Notes: a model not told the origin generated them from the sequence alone. A stretch of DNA of 38,153 nucleotides from Planctomycetota bacterium (GCA_022568135.1 JADFFQ010000040.1:1-38153); one strand, 5' to 3'. Shown: positions 7,860 to 16,630, counted from the first letter of the stretch. Numbers and translations are program-made.

Positions 7860-9553
7860 GCACTCCTCCTCGCCGGCTGCGGCCGGTTGGCCGTGACCAT
7901 CACCGCGGCAACCTTGGCGACCTCCCGAAGCGTGGTCTGACCCAGGCGAGCCTTCTCCAAGCCATCCTGCCACATCTGGCGCATGCCGTCGCGGACCGCA
8001 GAGTCGCAAATCTGCCTCGTCGATCCCTCCTCCTCAACCAGGGTTTGAATGGGAGGAGTAAACCGCAGCAGCTCAAAGACGCCGATCCGTCCGCGAAATC
8101 CCGTTTGCCCGCAGCGCGGGCATCCCTTGCCGCGAACAAACCCCGAGGTCTGCTCCCGGAGCCCGAAATGGTGGCGGATCAGGTCATCGATCGAGTCCTG
8201 GACGACACAGTTCTGGCACACCCTGCGCACCAGGCGCTGAGCCACCACACCCAGCACCGCGGAGTTGATGACGAACGAGGGCAGGCCGTAGTCGCGCAGT
8301 CGGGCCACGGCGCCGGGCGCATCGTTGGTATGCAGCGTGGAAAGGACCATGTGCCCGGTCAAGGCCGCCTGCAGGGCAATGGTGGCCGTCTCGTTATCAC
8401 GGATCTCGCCGACCAGAACCACATCAGGGTCCTGTCGGAGAATCGATCTCAACGCGGGTGCAAACGTGAACCCGATCTCATGGTGCACCTGGATCTGCCG
8501 CACGTACGGGAGACGAATCTCCACGGGATCCTCAATGGTCATAATGTTGCGAGATGGATCGTTGAGCTTGTCCAAGACCGAGTAAAGTGTGGTCGTCTTG
8601 CCGCATCCGGTCGGGCCGGTCACCAGCAGCATCCCGTACGGCCGGCCGATGAGCTCTTCAAGATCGCTGGCCATGCGGGCGGGGACGCCCAGTTCGTGGA
8701 AATCGACAATCACCTGCGAACTCGACAACAGCCGCAACACGACGTTCTCGCCGCAGACCGTGGGAATCGTCGAGACGCGCACATCGATCTGAACGCCGTC
8801 GTGAGCGAAGCGGAACTTTCCATCCTGCGGCCGGCGAGTCTGCGTCAGATCAAGGTTCGCCATGACTTTGATGCGCTGGACAATGCCCGCGTGCATGGAC
8901 AGCGGCGGGCCCTGGCGCTCTTGAAGCACGCCGTCTATACGGTATCGCAGCCGCAGGTCATACTCGTCGGGGTTGATGTGCACATCGCTGGCGCTCTCAT
9001 CGGCGGCGTCGGCCAAGAGCTGGTTGACCGCCGCCACCACCGGATGAGCGGGATCGTGTTGGGCAGCGTGGGTCTCGGCCTCCGGCGGCTGAGCTTCGAC
9101 ATGCGCATCCTGAGCCTGGCTGAGACTGTATGCTCGGGCGATGAGCGGCCGAAGCCGCTCGCGATCGCACAACACCGCGTCGACCTCGCATCTGGCGAAC
9201 TGCCGAACCTGATCCATCGCCTCAAGGTTCAGCGGATCGTCCATCGCCAATGTGAGAACGTCGTCAATGAGGAACAGCGGAAACACGTCGTAGCGCTCCG
9301 CCACTGCCCGAGGCACAAGGCGGGTGTTCGCAAAGCACGCCTCGTACTCAGCCAGATCAACAAACGGAGCTTCGCAAATGCCCGCTTTGGCCAGAGCGAT
9401 ATCGTGGCTGCTGATGGCCTCGGTGAGAATCAGCGCATCGACCAGGTCCACCTCTTGCTCGATACAGTAGCGGCGCGCAGCCTCCAACTGGCTGCGGTTG
9501 ATCCGCCCCTCCTCCAGGAGCGCCCCTTCGAGAAAGACATCCTGATTAGACAT
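7856..9553 (-). CDS. gspE: pilus/secretion assembly ATPase GspE/PilB/MshE
   Basis: The ATG at 9553 has a GGGAGA ribosome binding site; the upstream 14 codons are dropped. The 565 residues hold an N-terminal T2SSE_N/MshEN-like domain (1-140; GALLEEGRINRSQLEAA), a Walker A GPTGCGKTTT (313-322), an Asp box with Walker B (371-386, ILRQDPDVVLVGEIRD), a His box (400-412) and a zinc-binding CxxC pair (Cys446/449 and Cys478/481). It hydrolyses ATP in the cytoplasm to power filament extension. MshEN domains of MshE proteins bind c-di-GMP, but here the leading Arg-Leu-Gly of that motif is not evident, so binding is uncertain. It overlaps the PilZ gene by 8 bases and gspF by 4. Confidence 0.92.
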   Translation of the reverse strand: MSNQDVFLEGALLEEGRINRSQLEAARRYCIEQEVDLVDALILTEAISSHDIALAKAGICEAPFVDLAEYEACFANTRLVPRAVAERYDVFPLFLIDDVLTLAMDDPLNLEAMDQVRQFARCEVDAVLCDRERLRPLIARAYSLSQAQDAHVEAQPPEAETHAAQHDPAHPVVAAVNQLLADAADESASDVHINPDEYDLRLRYRIDGVLQERQGPPLSMHAGIVQRIKVMANLDLTQTRRPQDGKFRFAHDGVQIDVRVSTIPTVCGENVVLRLLSSSQVIVDFHELGVPARMASDLEELIGRPYGMLLVTGPTGCGKTTTLYSVLDKLNDPSRNIMTIEDPVEIRLPYVRQIQVHHEIGFTFAPALRSILRQDPDVVLVGEIRDNETATIALQAALTGHMVLSTLHTNDAPGAVARLRDYGLPSFVINSAVLGVVAQRLVRRVCQNCVVQDSIDDLIRHHFGLREQTSGFVRGKGCPRCGQTGFRGRIGVFELLRFTPPIQTLVEEEGSTRQICDSAVRDGMRQMWQDGLEKARLGQTTLREVAKVAAVMVTANRPQPARRSA

Positions 9554-10022
9554 CAGATTCTCCCGAACGTGGCGAGCTCGCAGCGGCCTCCGCATTCATC
9601 CGCTTGGCTAATAGTGAGATGCGATCCCCGATATTTGGATCGACGGTTTCGGGATCGGTGAAGGCCAGACCGACCAGATACGTCGGCTCGCGGCCGTCCA
9701 TCCATACGCGGCGGACCTTCACCCGATGTTCGAAGGCAACGTCAAGAATCGGCGTACCGTCGCTGCTGGTACCTACCGGCATGGGATTGAGCAATCGAAG
9801 CGATCCTTCACACATTCGTGGAATGAACTGCCGGCACACGATCCCGATGCCGCCGGGGCTCACATCAATGGACCTGCCGCGCACGGTGTGGTGATCCACG
9901 GCCCCCGACGACGCGCTGAACCGCACCTGGTTGCGATGCTCTTCACAGACCACGAACTCGACCGGCAGCTCAATCTCGTGGCGCTGGTGTTGTCGGACCT
10001 TCAGTCCAATCGTCGGGGACAT
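9546..10022 (-). CDS. PilZ domain protein (c-di-GMP receptor)
   Basis: The ATG at 10022 has a GGAGG site 7 bases upstream; the longer frame to 10094 runs through a hairpin and is not used. The 158-residue protein contains RQHQRHEIELPVEF, matching the Arg-x3-Arg c-di-GMP motif of PilZ, and SIDVSPGGIGI, matching the second Asp-x-Ser-x-x-Gly motif. Both are intact, so c-di-GMP binding is expected. It is the first gene of the pilus operon and overlaps gspE by 8 bases, so it probably senses the messenger for this machine. The same family also includes flagellar brakes, and the flagellar genes lie directly upstream. Confidence 0.85.
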   Translation of the reverse strand: MSPTIGLKVRQHQRHEIELPVEFVVCEEHRNQVRFSASSGAVDHHTVRGRSIDVSPGGIGIVCRQFIPRMCEGSLRLLNPMPVGTSSDGTPILDVAFEHRVKVRRVWMDGREPTYLVGLAFTDPETVDPNIGDRISLLAKRMNAEAAASSPRSGESDV

Positions 10023-10056
10023 GCCATGACCTCCGGTCCCCACCCGTTGGGGCGAA

Positions 10057-10105
10057 CCGATATCCAACCACCGGTGTGGCACGCAGGATGCCACACGGAT
10101 ATCGG
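10057..10105 (-). promoter_or_regulatory. bulged hairpin in the leader of the PilZ-pilus operon
   Basis: The outer arms CCGATATCC (10057-10065) and GGATATCGG (10097-10105) pair perfectly over 9 bp. Inside them TGTGGCA (10075-10081) and TGCCACA (10089-10095) pair over 7 bp with a 7-base loop. The two stems are separated by 9 bases on one side and 1 on the other. It lies 35 bases before the ATG at 10022 and about 165 bases past the fliA stop. No T run follows, so it is more likely a leader RNA structure or protein-binding site than an intrinsic terminator. Confidence 0.5.
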
Positions 10106-10271
10106 CCGTCTGAGCGGCTCAGTCAAGCGTCGTAGAGTGACAACGGGCAACCATTGGCAGGCGAACCGCCAGCCGCAGCATCCCGATACCTCCGGGGCGC
10201 CGAGGCCTCTTCAGCCTTGTTGCCCAGGGGCCCAAAGAAGCCCACCTACGCGACCGAAGTGAGCTGTTGGT

Positions 10272-11114
10272 TCAGAACTCCTTGGCCCGATACTGCATCT
10301 GCGCCTGGAGCCGAGCCAGGATCGAGCTGTGCATCTGACTGACGCGCGATTCGGAGAGGTCCAGCGTCATGCCGATCTCTTTCATCGTCATCTCCTCGTA
10401 GTAGTAGAGGATGACGATGAGTCGCTCGGCCCGCGACAGCCCCTTGGTCATCAGCAGCTTGAGATCACGCTTGTGCAGCGCAGTAATCGGGTCCTCTTGG
10501 CGATTGTCTTGGATCACATCGATCTCACGAATATCCTTGCTCGAATCGGTTTCGAACCACTTGCGGTTCAGCGACACAACGTTCACCGGCTTGGAATCTT
10601 TCTGGAGCTTCTTGTACTCCGCCCTGGACACCTTCAACTGCTTGCACACTTCCTTGTCAGTGGGTTGCCGGCCCATCTTCATCTCCAGAGCCTTGCGCGC
10701 CCGCTCGATCTTGGCGGTACGGGAACGAACCAGGCGAGGCACCCAGTCCATGGCCCGAAGCTCATCGAAGATCGCCCCTCGGACTCGCTGCGTGCAGTAT
10801 GTCTCGAACTTCACGCCCCGTTCAAGGTCGAACGCATCGATCGCGTCCATCAGCCCGAACAAGCCCGCCGACATGAGATCCTCAACATCGACCTCCCCGG
10901 GCAAGCGCATGTGCATCCGCTCTGCGGTGCTCTTGACCAGGTGGAGGTAATGTTCGATCAGGAAGTTTCGGAGCTCATCCGAGCCGGCCTTCTTGTAGCT
11001 TCGCCAGACTTCCCCGACCGGCGTCTCGTGCAGCGAGGTGGAGGTTCTGTCGGCGGGGTAAGCGGTCGTCTTCTTACGACTCGCCGTGGAGGGCTTCGTT
11101 TTTGTCTTCGGCAT
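10272..11114 (-). CDS. fliA: RNA polymerase sigma factor for flagellar operon, FliA/WhiG family
   Basis: A 280-residue sigma-28-type factor. Region 2 is clear (VDVEDLMSAGLFGLMDAIDA, then FETYCTQRVRGAIFDELRAMDW), as is region 3 (KMGRQPTDKEVCKQL), and region 4 ends with a helix-turn-helix (TMKEIGMTLDLSESRVSQMH). A Lys/Thr-rich N-terminal extension of about 30 residues and an insert near VNVVSLNRKWFETDSSKDI make it longer than the usual 240-260. The ATG at 11114 has GGAG 7 bases upstream. It directs core polymerase to late flagellar promoters and lies between the flhF-flhG block and the PilZ-pilus operon. No FlgM was seen. Confidence 0.92.
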   Translation of the reverse strand: MPKTKTKPSTASRKKTTAYPADRTSTSLHETPVGEVWRSYKKAGSDELRNFLIEHYLHLVKSTAERMHMRLPGEVDVEDLMSAGLFGLMDAIDAFDLERGVKFETYCTQRVRGAIFDELRAMDWVPRLVRSRTAKIERARKALEMKMGRQPTDKEVCKQLKVSRAEYKKLQKDSKPVNVVSLNRKWFETDSSKDIREIDVIQDNRQEDPITALHKRDLKLLMTKGLSRAERLIVILYYYEEMTMKEIGMTLDLSESRVSQMHSSILARLQAQMQYRAKEF

Positions 11115-11214
11115 CGGTCGGCTCCTTGACCTTGGCTTTTCAGCCGTTCTGCCACTCCCTAGCAGAACACCTCTTCAATATACCTCACGATGGCTACCGG
11201 ACACAAGCCGCACG

Positions 11215-11523
11215 TCAAACTATGATCAGATCCTCGGCATCCTCTGCAGTCTCTGCGCTTTGTTCGGTTGCCGACGCTTCCGCGGGCTTCGCCTCATCCT
11301 CATCGTCGACTGCCTTCTGCTGCGCCTCGAGTTGATCGGAAATGACACGCTGAGCAGCCAATCCGATCATCAGCCCCACCGGATAACACACGATCATCGC
11401 GATCAAGGCTTTCAGCAGGATCGAAGCCGGGGGATTGCCTCCGGCCAGACCGGCCAGGATCGCCACCGCAAACGCAGCCATGGCGAAGCATCCGGCGAGG
11501 ACGTTGCTCAGCACGCCGGTCAT
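11215..11523 (-). CDS. small two-helix membrane protein with acidic tail, unknown
   Basis: A 102-residue protein with a strong AAGGAG ribosome binding site. It has two predicted membrane helices (about residues 8-28 and 34-58, the second containing ALIAMIVCYPVGLMIGLAAQ) and a long acidic, probably disordered C-terminus (KAVDDEDEAKPAEASATEQS...). I recognise no named family. Its place between flhG and fliA in the same direction suggests a role tied to motility or to placing the basal body, but that is inference from position. Confidence 0.6.
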   Translation of the reverse strand: MTGVLSNVLAGCFAMAAFAVAILAGLAGGNPPASILLKALIAMIVCYPVGLMIGLAAQRVISDQLEAQQKAVDDEDEAKPAEASATEQSAETAEDAEDLIIV

Positions 11524-11612
11524 CGGGGTCTTCTCCTTTGGAGAGCCTGCCCAGGGGCATCATCACATGGGCTTTGGCCAATCTGTTGGTATCGACACAT
11601 CATAATCGCCAA

Positions 11613-12632
11613 TCAATAACAACCGAGGCAATGACTCTTGTCTTGACTGGCGGCAAACCACGCAGTCAGCCGCGAGAAGAAGCCCTGGCCGTTGGGCGGC
11701 TCTTCCAAGCCGGCGATTCGGCGGGCCAGCCGGTGCATCGCTGCCGTGGCCGGACTCTGGGGCGCATACAACACAAAAGGCACCCGCTGCTGCACCGCCT
11801 CACGCACCGCTGGATCCATGGGAACGGACCCCGCAAACTCCAGCGACCGATTCAGGAATGTCCGGCTCACCCGATTTATTCGTCCAAAGACAGCCTCGCC
11901 CTGGGCTTCGTCGCCGACCATGTTGACCACCAGCTCGATCCGCGTGGCGGCAGCCCGAGAGACCAAAGCCTTGATGATCCCGTATCCATCCGTCATCGCG
12001 GTCGGCTCGGGCGTGGTGATTACGACCACCCGCTGGGCTGCGGCGACAAACGCGAGGACGTTGGCGGTCACGCCGGCGGCGGTGTCGATGATCACGGTGT
12101 CGGCCGCTCGCTCCAGAGCCACCAGCTGCTCAAGCAGGGCTCGGCGGGATTCGCGGTCCAGGTCGGCCAATCGGGCGACCCCACTGGCGCCGGGAATCAA
12201 ACAGAAGCCGCCCGGAGCCGCCAGCACAGCCTCGGCCAGACGGCACCGCCCGCACACCACATGCTCCAGTGTCAGCCGCGGCGTCAGGTTGCACAGCACA
12301 TCAGCATTGGCCAGACCCAAATCGGCATCCAGCAAGCAGACCCGCTGCCCCAGCCGGGCAAGGCATACGGCCAGGTTCACCGCGAGATTGGTCTTGCCGA
12401 CGCCGCCCTTTCCCGAGGTCACCGCGATGGCCCGGGCAAGCTTCCTCGGCATGCGCCGTCGCTGCGGTTGCCCCCTTCGCAGACCGAATCCTGACCCAGC
12501 CCTGCCATGACTCGCCACCTCCGGCGACGAGTTGGACGATCGATCGCGAACCGCTGAGGGAACAATCATGCCCGTCGGCGGGCTTGCGCTCCGCTGCACC
12601 AGATTCCGCAGTTTCGTCGCCTGGTCGTTCAC
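11613..12632 (-). CDS. flhG: flagellar number regulator FlhG (MinD-like ATPase)
   Basis: A 339-residue ParA/MinD-family ATPase. The deviant Walker A KGGVGKTNLA, the switch sequence LLDADLGLANADVL and the Walker B-like VIIDTAAG are all present. The N-terminus carries DQATKLR (residues 3-9), the DQAxxLR motif through which FlhG stimulates the FlhF GTPase. It starts at GTG 12632, overlapping the flhF stop as GTGA. FlhG and FlhF together set flagellar number and position at the cell pole or membrane. Residues 10-60 are a low-complexity linker. The C-terminal motif QSPATAAMHRLARRI is typical of the family. Confidence 0.9.
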   Translation of the reverse strand: MNDQATKLRNLVQRSASPPTGMIVPSAVRDRSSNSSPEVASHGRAGSGFGLRRGQPQRRRMPRKLARAIAVTSGKGGVGKTNLAVNLAVCLARLGQRVCLLDADLGLANADVLCNLTPRLTLEHVVCGRCRLAEAVLAAPGGFCLIPGASGVARLADLDRESRRALLEQLVALERAADTVIIDTAAGVTANVLAFVAAAQRVVVITTPEPTAMTDGYGIIKALVSRAAATRIELVVNMVGDEAQGEAVFGRINRVSRTFLNRSLEFAGSVPMDPAVREAVQQRVPFVLYAPQSPATAAMHRLARRIAGLEEPPNGQGFFSRLTAWFAASQDKSHCLGCY

Positions 12633-14308
12633 TTGTGGACCTCGGCTCCTAACACCAGCTCGGCAAGACGCCGTGCTTGGCCGACCTCAATATGCTCCGG
12701 GACCTCCTGGCCGGTCGTGATGAAGCTCAACTTCTTGTCCACCTTGTGGATCACGTTGATGAGCACGCCGAAGCTCACCGCTTCATCGAGTTTGGTGAGG
12801 ACGATCCGATCGGGTCCCACCTGGTCGAACGCCTCGGCTTCCCGAAGCAACACCCCTTCGCTGGCGGTGCTGGAAAGCACCAGATGCACCTCATGCGGCT
12901 CCGCGGCCGCCAAACACCGGCCCAGCTCGTCGATCCGGCCGTGGTCGTTTTGGCCCCGACCGGCGGTATCGATGAAGATCACCTCGCAGTCGCCAAGAGA
13001 ATGGACCGCCTGGGCCATTTCCGACGGCGTCAGCGCAATTTTGAGCGGTAGACCGATGATATTCGCGTAGGTGCGAAGCTGATCGACCGCGGCGATGCGG
13101 TAGGTATCACACGTCACCAGGCCGACCTTCCGGTGATGGCGCAACTTGAATAGTGCGGCAAGCTTGGCCAGCGTGGTCGTCTTGCCCACGCCGGTCGGCC
13201 CAATCAAAGCAATCGTCAACGGGCGCTGATCCGCCCTGCGAGGCCCAACATCAGGCTCCGCCACACCAATCAGCGCAGCCAGATGATGCAATACGCATTC
13301 GCGCACGGCCGATTCGTCCTCACAGGCATCGCCATCCAGCTCGTCGCGCACATCGCTGATGAGCCGGTCAGCCAATTCCTCCGACAGATCCTGTCCGAGC
13401 AACGCCATATAGATGTCGAAGAGCTTCGCGGGCATCGCCCGTGTGACGGTTGCTCGCCCAAGCGTTTGTCGCTGAAGGACTTGACCGACCATGGTCTTGA
13501 TTGCATCCAGCTCCCGCTGCATCGTGGCGCTGGTGGGGCCTGCGGCTCGCTCAACACGCGAAGGGTCGTCTTCTACAAACAATTCCACGGGCTCCCGGCG
13601 TGTGTTTCGCGCTGGGGCAGCGTCCTGCTGCTGCAAGGGGTGCGCGACCGCCGTCGCCGCGTTGCTGGGTGCCGCGTCGGTGGGCGTGAGAATGAACCGA
13701 CGGGCCACCGGGGCCCGCAGGCCTTCGTCCGCACGGGGAGAAGGCCGCGGCAACTTCGAGACCTTGCGATCCCGGGGAGGACTTGATGGTGGTTCCGCCG
13801 GCTCAAGCCGTGATCTGGGCTTACGTGACTCCTTCGCCGTCTCCGGAGGACGGCCGGCAACCTCAGCGATCAGCGACTCCGATGGCGACACCTTCTGGTC
13901 CGATGACCTGAGACGTGCAACGTCGGAACTCTGTTGAAGACGATCGCGAGTTTCGACCATGGTCTGTGCAAGCCGCCGGGCGCGGTTGCCTTGGGATTCA
14001 CGCGATTTACCGGCGGATACCTTCGCAGGCATCGAAGACCCGGACGCCCGCCCGATGCTGCGCCCATAGGCCTCGCCTGCCGCCTTGCTCACAGGCCGAG
14101 GCAATCGACCCGAGCTTCGTGCGTGCGACAACTCTGCACGATCAGCGGTGGTGGCGGTAAGCTCGAAGATGGTCTTGCGACCGATTCCCAGAAGCCCGCC
14201 ACGCTTGAAGGTTCGGGTCTCGAGAATCACCGCATCCGCGCCGAGGTCGCGCTTGGCCGCAGCCAGCGCTTCGGCCATTCCGTATGCCTGATACGTCTTG
14301 ACGCCCAT
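12629..14308 (-). CDS. flhF: flagellar biosynthesis GTPase FlhF
   Basis: A 559-residue SRP-type GTPase. The N-terminal B domain starts KTYQAYGMAEALAAAKRDLG; a Ser/Pro/Arg-rich linker of about 200 residues follows, then the NG domain. GTPase motifs are G1 GPTGVGKTTT, the DTYRIAAVDQL segment, G3 DTAGRG and G4 TKLD. The ATG at 14308 has GGGAGGG 6 bases upstream. FlhF marks the site of flagellar assembly and is activated by FlhG, encoded immediately downstream with a 4-base overlap. The linker makes it longer than most homologues (about 370-500). Confidence 0.92.
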   Translation of the reverse strand: MGVKTYQAYGMAEALAAAKRDLGADAVILETRTFKRGGLLGIGRKTIFELTATTADRAELSHARSSGRLPRPVSKAAGEAYGRSIGRASGSSMPAKVSAGKSRESQGNRARRLAQTMVETRDRLQQSSDVARLRSSDQKVSPSESLIAEVAGRPPETAKESRKPRSRLEPAEPPSSPPRDRKVSKLPRPSPRADEGLRAPVARRFILTPTDAAPSNAATAVAHPLQQQDAAPARNTRREPVELFVEDDPSRVERAAGPTSATMQRELDAIKTMVGQVLQRQTLGRATVTRAMPAKLFDIYMALLGQDLSEELADRLISDVRDELDGDACEDESAVRECVLHHLAALIGVAEPDVGPRRADQRPLTIALIGPTGVGKTTTLAKLAALFKLRHHRKVGLVTCDTYRIAAVDQLRTYANIIGLPLKIALTPSEMAQAVHSLGDCEVIFIDTAGRGQNDHGRIDELGRCLAAAEPHEVHLVLSSTASEGVLLREAEAFDQVGPDRIVLTKLDEAVSFGVLINVIHKVDKKLSFITTGQEVPEHIEVGQARRLAELVLGAEVHK

Positions 14309-14373
14309 GGATTGCCCTCCCTGGCAGTGGCCTAACGCGATATCGTCAGGCGCCGGCGCCTACGCGCTGCGTC

Positions 14374-16521
14374 CTATGCAGCACCTACGCCGACGGGCTC
14401 CTCAAATTGTACCAAACCCATCGACTCCACGTCGAGGTCTTTCACCACTTCGTTGTACGACAAAACCGAAACATTGGGAAGATGCCCGCAAAGTATCTGC
14501 TTGAGCTGTGCACGAACAGTAGGAGAGGTGAGAACCGTAAGTTGATGCCCCGCAGCCAGTAGGGGTTCAGCAGTCCTGCGGACGGCGCCCGCAATGCGGT
14601 TGGACACCTCCGGCGGCATCGACATCGTTGTGCCGCTTGGCCCCCGATCAACGTAGCCGTTGATCACATCTTCGATCGAGGGGTCCATCGTCACGCAATA
14701 CAACCGAGCTTGGCCCTGCTCGTTGGTTTCCGAATGCTGGTTCGAGATGGTCCGACGCAAGGTATTGCGTACGTATTCGGTCAAGACATCAAGATCTTTG
14801 GTGTGCGGGGCCCAATCGCCCATCGTCTCGACGATCGCTTCGAGGTCCCGGATCGCGATGCGCTCCCGCAGCAGATTCTGAAGCACCTTTTGCAGCTCGC
14901 CGGGCTTGACGACCCCTGGAATGATCTCCTCCACGAGCTTGGGCGATTTGGACTTCAACTGTTCGATGAGGTGGTTGACCTCTTCGCGGCTGAGGATCTC
15001 ATCGGCGTGCCGTTTGAGCAGCTCGGTGAGGTGTGTGGTGAGAACACTGGCGGCATCGACGACGGTGTAGTTCATAGTCTCGGCCCGCGGCTTCAGCGCC
15101 GGCTCGATCCAGATCGCATCCAGGCCGAACGCAGGCTCTTTGCCCGAAATCCCTTCCACCTTGCCCGTGGCTAGACCGGAGTCCATCGCCATGAGCAGGT
15201 TGGGATAGACCGTGCCCTCGCCGATCACTGCCCCGCGGAGCTTGATGTGATAGACGTTGGCCTCAAGCTGCACGTTGTCGCGAATTCGCACGGGAGGGAC
15301 CACCAGGCCGATCTCCGCGGCCAGTTGACGCCGAACCATCGCGATTCGATCCAGCAGGTCCCCGCCGCGTGCCGTGTCCACCAACGGGACCAGGCCGTAG
15401 CCGATCTCGATCTCCAGGGTGTCCACGTGTAGCAGCTCTTCCACCGGCGGCTGCTGCGGGGGGGTCTTGGCGGCTTCCGCACGTGCCTCGGCCTCGAGCA
15501 GCACTGTGCTCTTTCGGCCGATGTATCCAATCGACCACGCCAAAGTACCGATCAGCAGCCCTGCACCGAGAAGCGGCGTCGAAGGCAGCGGTGTGAACGC
15601 CAGCACCCCGAGAAACCCTGCAATCAGATACAGCGCCATCGGTTGAGAGGTCAATTGACTCGGGATCTCATCGCCGATCGTCGCCTTGTCGCTGGTTCGG
15701 GCCACGATCAACCCCGCCGCGATCGCGATGATGAATGCCGGAATCTGCGAGACTAGGCCGTCGCCGATGGTCAGCCGGGTGAAGACGCTGAGCGATTCGG
15801 CCATGGTCCAGCCTTTCTCAAGCGCCCCGATGGCGAACCCGCCGGCGAGGTTGACCAGGGTAATGATGATGCCGGCGATGGCGTCGCCGCGCACAAACTT
15901 GCTCGCCCCGTCCATAGCCCCGTAAAAATCAGCTTCGCGCATGACCTCGTCGCGGCGCTGTCTGGCCTCGGCCTCGTCGATCAATCCGGCCGACAGGTCC
16001 GCGTCGATGGCCATCTGCTTGCCGGGCATTGCGTCCAGGGTGAACCTGGCCGCCACCTCCGACATTCTCGTCGCCCCTTTGGTGATCACCACGAATTGCA
16101 CCACCACCAGAATGATGAAAATGATCGCTCCGACGATGATCGAATCGCCGGCCACGAAATGCCCGAACGCCTCGATCACGCGGCCGGCCACGGCGGTCGC
16201 CTGCTCGGGACTGTCCGCATCGGCGGTCAGGATCAGACGCGTGGACGCTATGTTGAGAACCAGCCGAAACAACGTGGTGGCCAGCAGCAATGACGGAAAG
16301 ACACTGAAGTCCAGCGGGCGAAGCATGTAGATCGTCGTCAGCATTATGACGACCGCGAGCGAGATGTTGGCCAAGATGAGCAGGTCCATCATCGCCGGCG
16401 GCATCGGCACCAACAAGACGATCACCAACCCCAGGAACGACAACGGCACCAGCAGGTGCTTGAACTTCGCCACCCAATAGAACACGATCGGCATGCCCGC
16501 AATCGGTAGAGGCTTCGCCAT
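14374..16521 (-). CDS. flhA: flagellar type III export gate protein FlhA
   Basis: A 715-residue FHIPEP-family protein of normal length. The N-terminal half has about eight membrane helices, including FSVFPSLLLATTLFRLVLNI and the conserved MPGKQMAIDADLSAGLI loop. The C-terminal cytoplasmic half (from about residue 350) has the export-substrate-binding domains and ends in an acidic, Glu/Gly-rich tail. GGAGGTG precedes ATG 16521. FlhA forms the nonameric ring of the flagellar export gate and couples proton flow to export with FlhB, whose gene is next upstream across a 109-base spacer holding a dual-hairpin repeat. Confidence 0.95.
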   Translation of the reverse strand: MAKPLPIAGMPIVFYWVAKFKHLLVPLSFLGLVIVLLVPMPPAMMDLLILANISLAVVIMLTTIYMLRPLDFSVFPSLLLATTLFRLVLNIASTRLILTADADSPEQATAVAGRVIEAFGHFVAGDSIIVGAIIFIILVVVQFVVITKGATRMSEVAARFTLDAMPGKQMAIDADLSAGLIDEAEARQRRDEVMREADFYGAMDGASKFVRGDAIAGIIITLVNLAGGFAIGALEKGWTMAESLSVFTRLTIGDGLVSQIPAFIIAIAAGLIVARTSDKATIGDEIPSQLTSQPMALYLIAGFLGVLAFTPLPSTPLLGAGLLIGTLAWSIGYIGRKSTVLLEAEARAEAAKTPPQQPPVEELLHVDTLEIEIGYGLVPLVDTARGGDLLDRIAMVRRQLAAEIGLVVPPVRIRDNVQLEANVYHIKLRGAVIGEGTVYPNLLMAMDSGLATGKVEGISGKEPAFGLDAIWIEPALKPRAETMNYTVVDAASVLTTHLTELLKRHADEILSREEVNHLIEQLKSKSPKLVEEIIPGVVKPGELQKVLQNLLRERIAIRDLEAIVETMGDWAPHTKDLDVLTEYVRNTLRRTISNQHSETNEQGQARLYCVTMDPSIEDVINGYVDRGPSGTTMSMPPEVSNRIAGAVRRTAEPLLAAGHQLTVLTSPTVRAQLKQILCGHLPNVSVLSYNEVVKDLDVESMGLVQFEEPVGVGAA

Positions 16522-16550
16522 CAGACACCACCTCCGTCATAGCCGCGTCC

Positions 16551-16600
16551 GTTTAGCCGCGGGTCGCAGACCCGCGCGTCGCTCTTGGAGCGACCGCTAG
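16551..16600. repeat. dual-hairpin intergenic element, copy A
   Basis: Between flhB and flhA. TTTAGCC is followed by a hairpin with stem CGCGGGTC (16558-16565), loop GCA and GACCCGCG (16569-16576). A second hairpin follows with stem GTCGCTC (16578-16584), loop TTG and GAGCGAC (16588-16594), and the element closes with CGCTAGA. The first 25 bases are nearly identical to copy B at 18568. Confidence 0.8.
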
Positions 16601-16630
16601 ACAGCGAATCAACTTGCAGTGGTGGCTTCC

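Noticed and set aside
9023..9191. Possible second short gene inside the gspE region on the minus strand
   Set aside because: The gspE frame covers this stretch with conserved protein sequence; the other frames have Arg/Ser/Pro-rich shadow composition.
7784..9661. Long plus-strand open frame (625 codons) opposite gspE
   Set aside because: It is the antisense of a gene with intact Walker, His-box and zinc motifs; its composition (His, Arg, Gln-rich) and lack of a ribosome binding site mark it as a high-GC shadow.
10077..10091. Sigma-54-like TGGCACG with a GC-type second half
   Set aside because: It points away from any plus-strand gene and arises from the symmetry of the hairpin; the second half has a mismatch in the essential bases.
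10023..10271. c-di-GMP (GEMM) riboswitch ahead of the PilZ operon
   Set aside because: The conserved GEMM core segments and tetraloop-receptor pattern are not present; only the bulged hairpin is supported.
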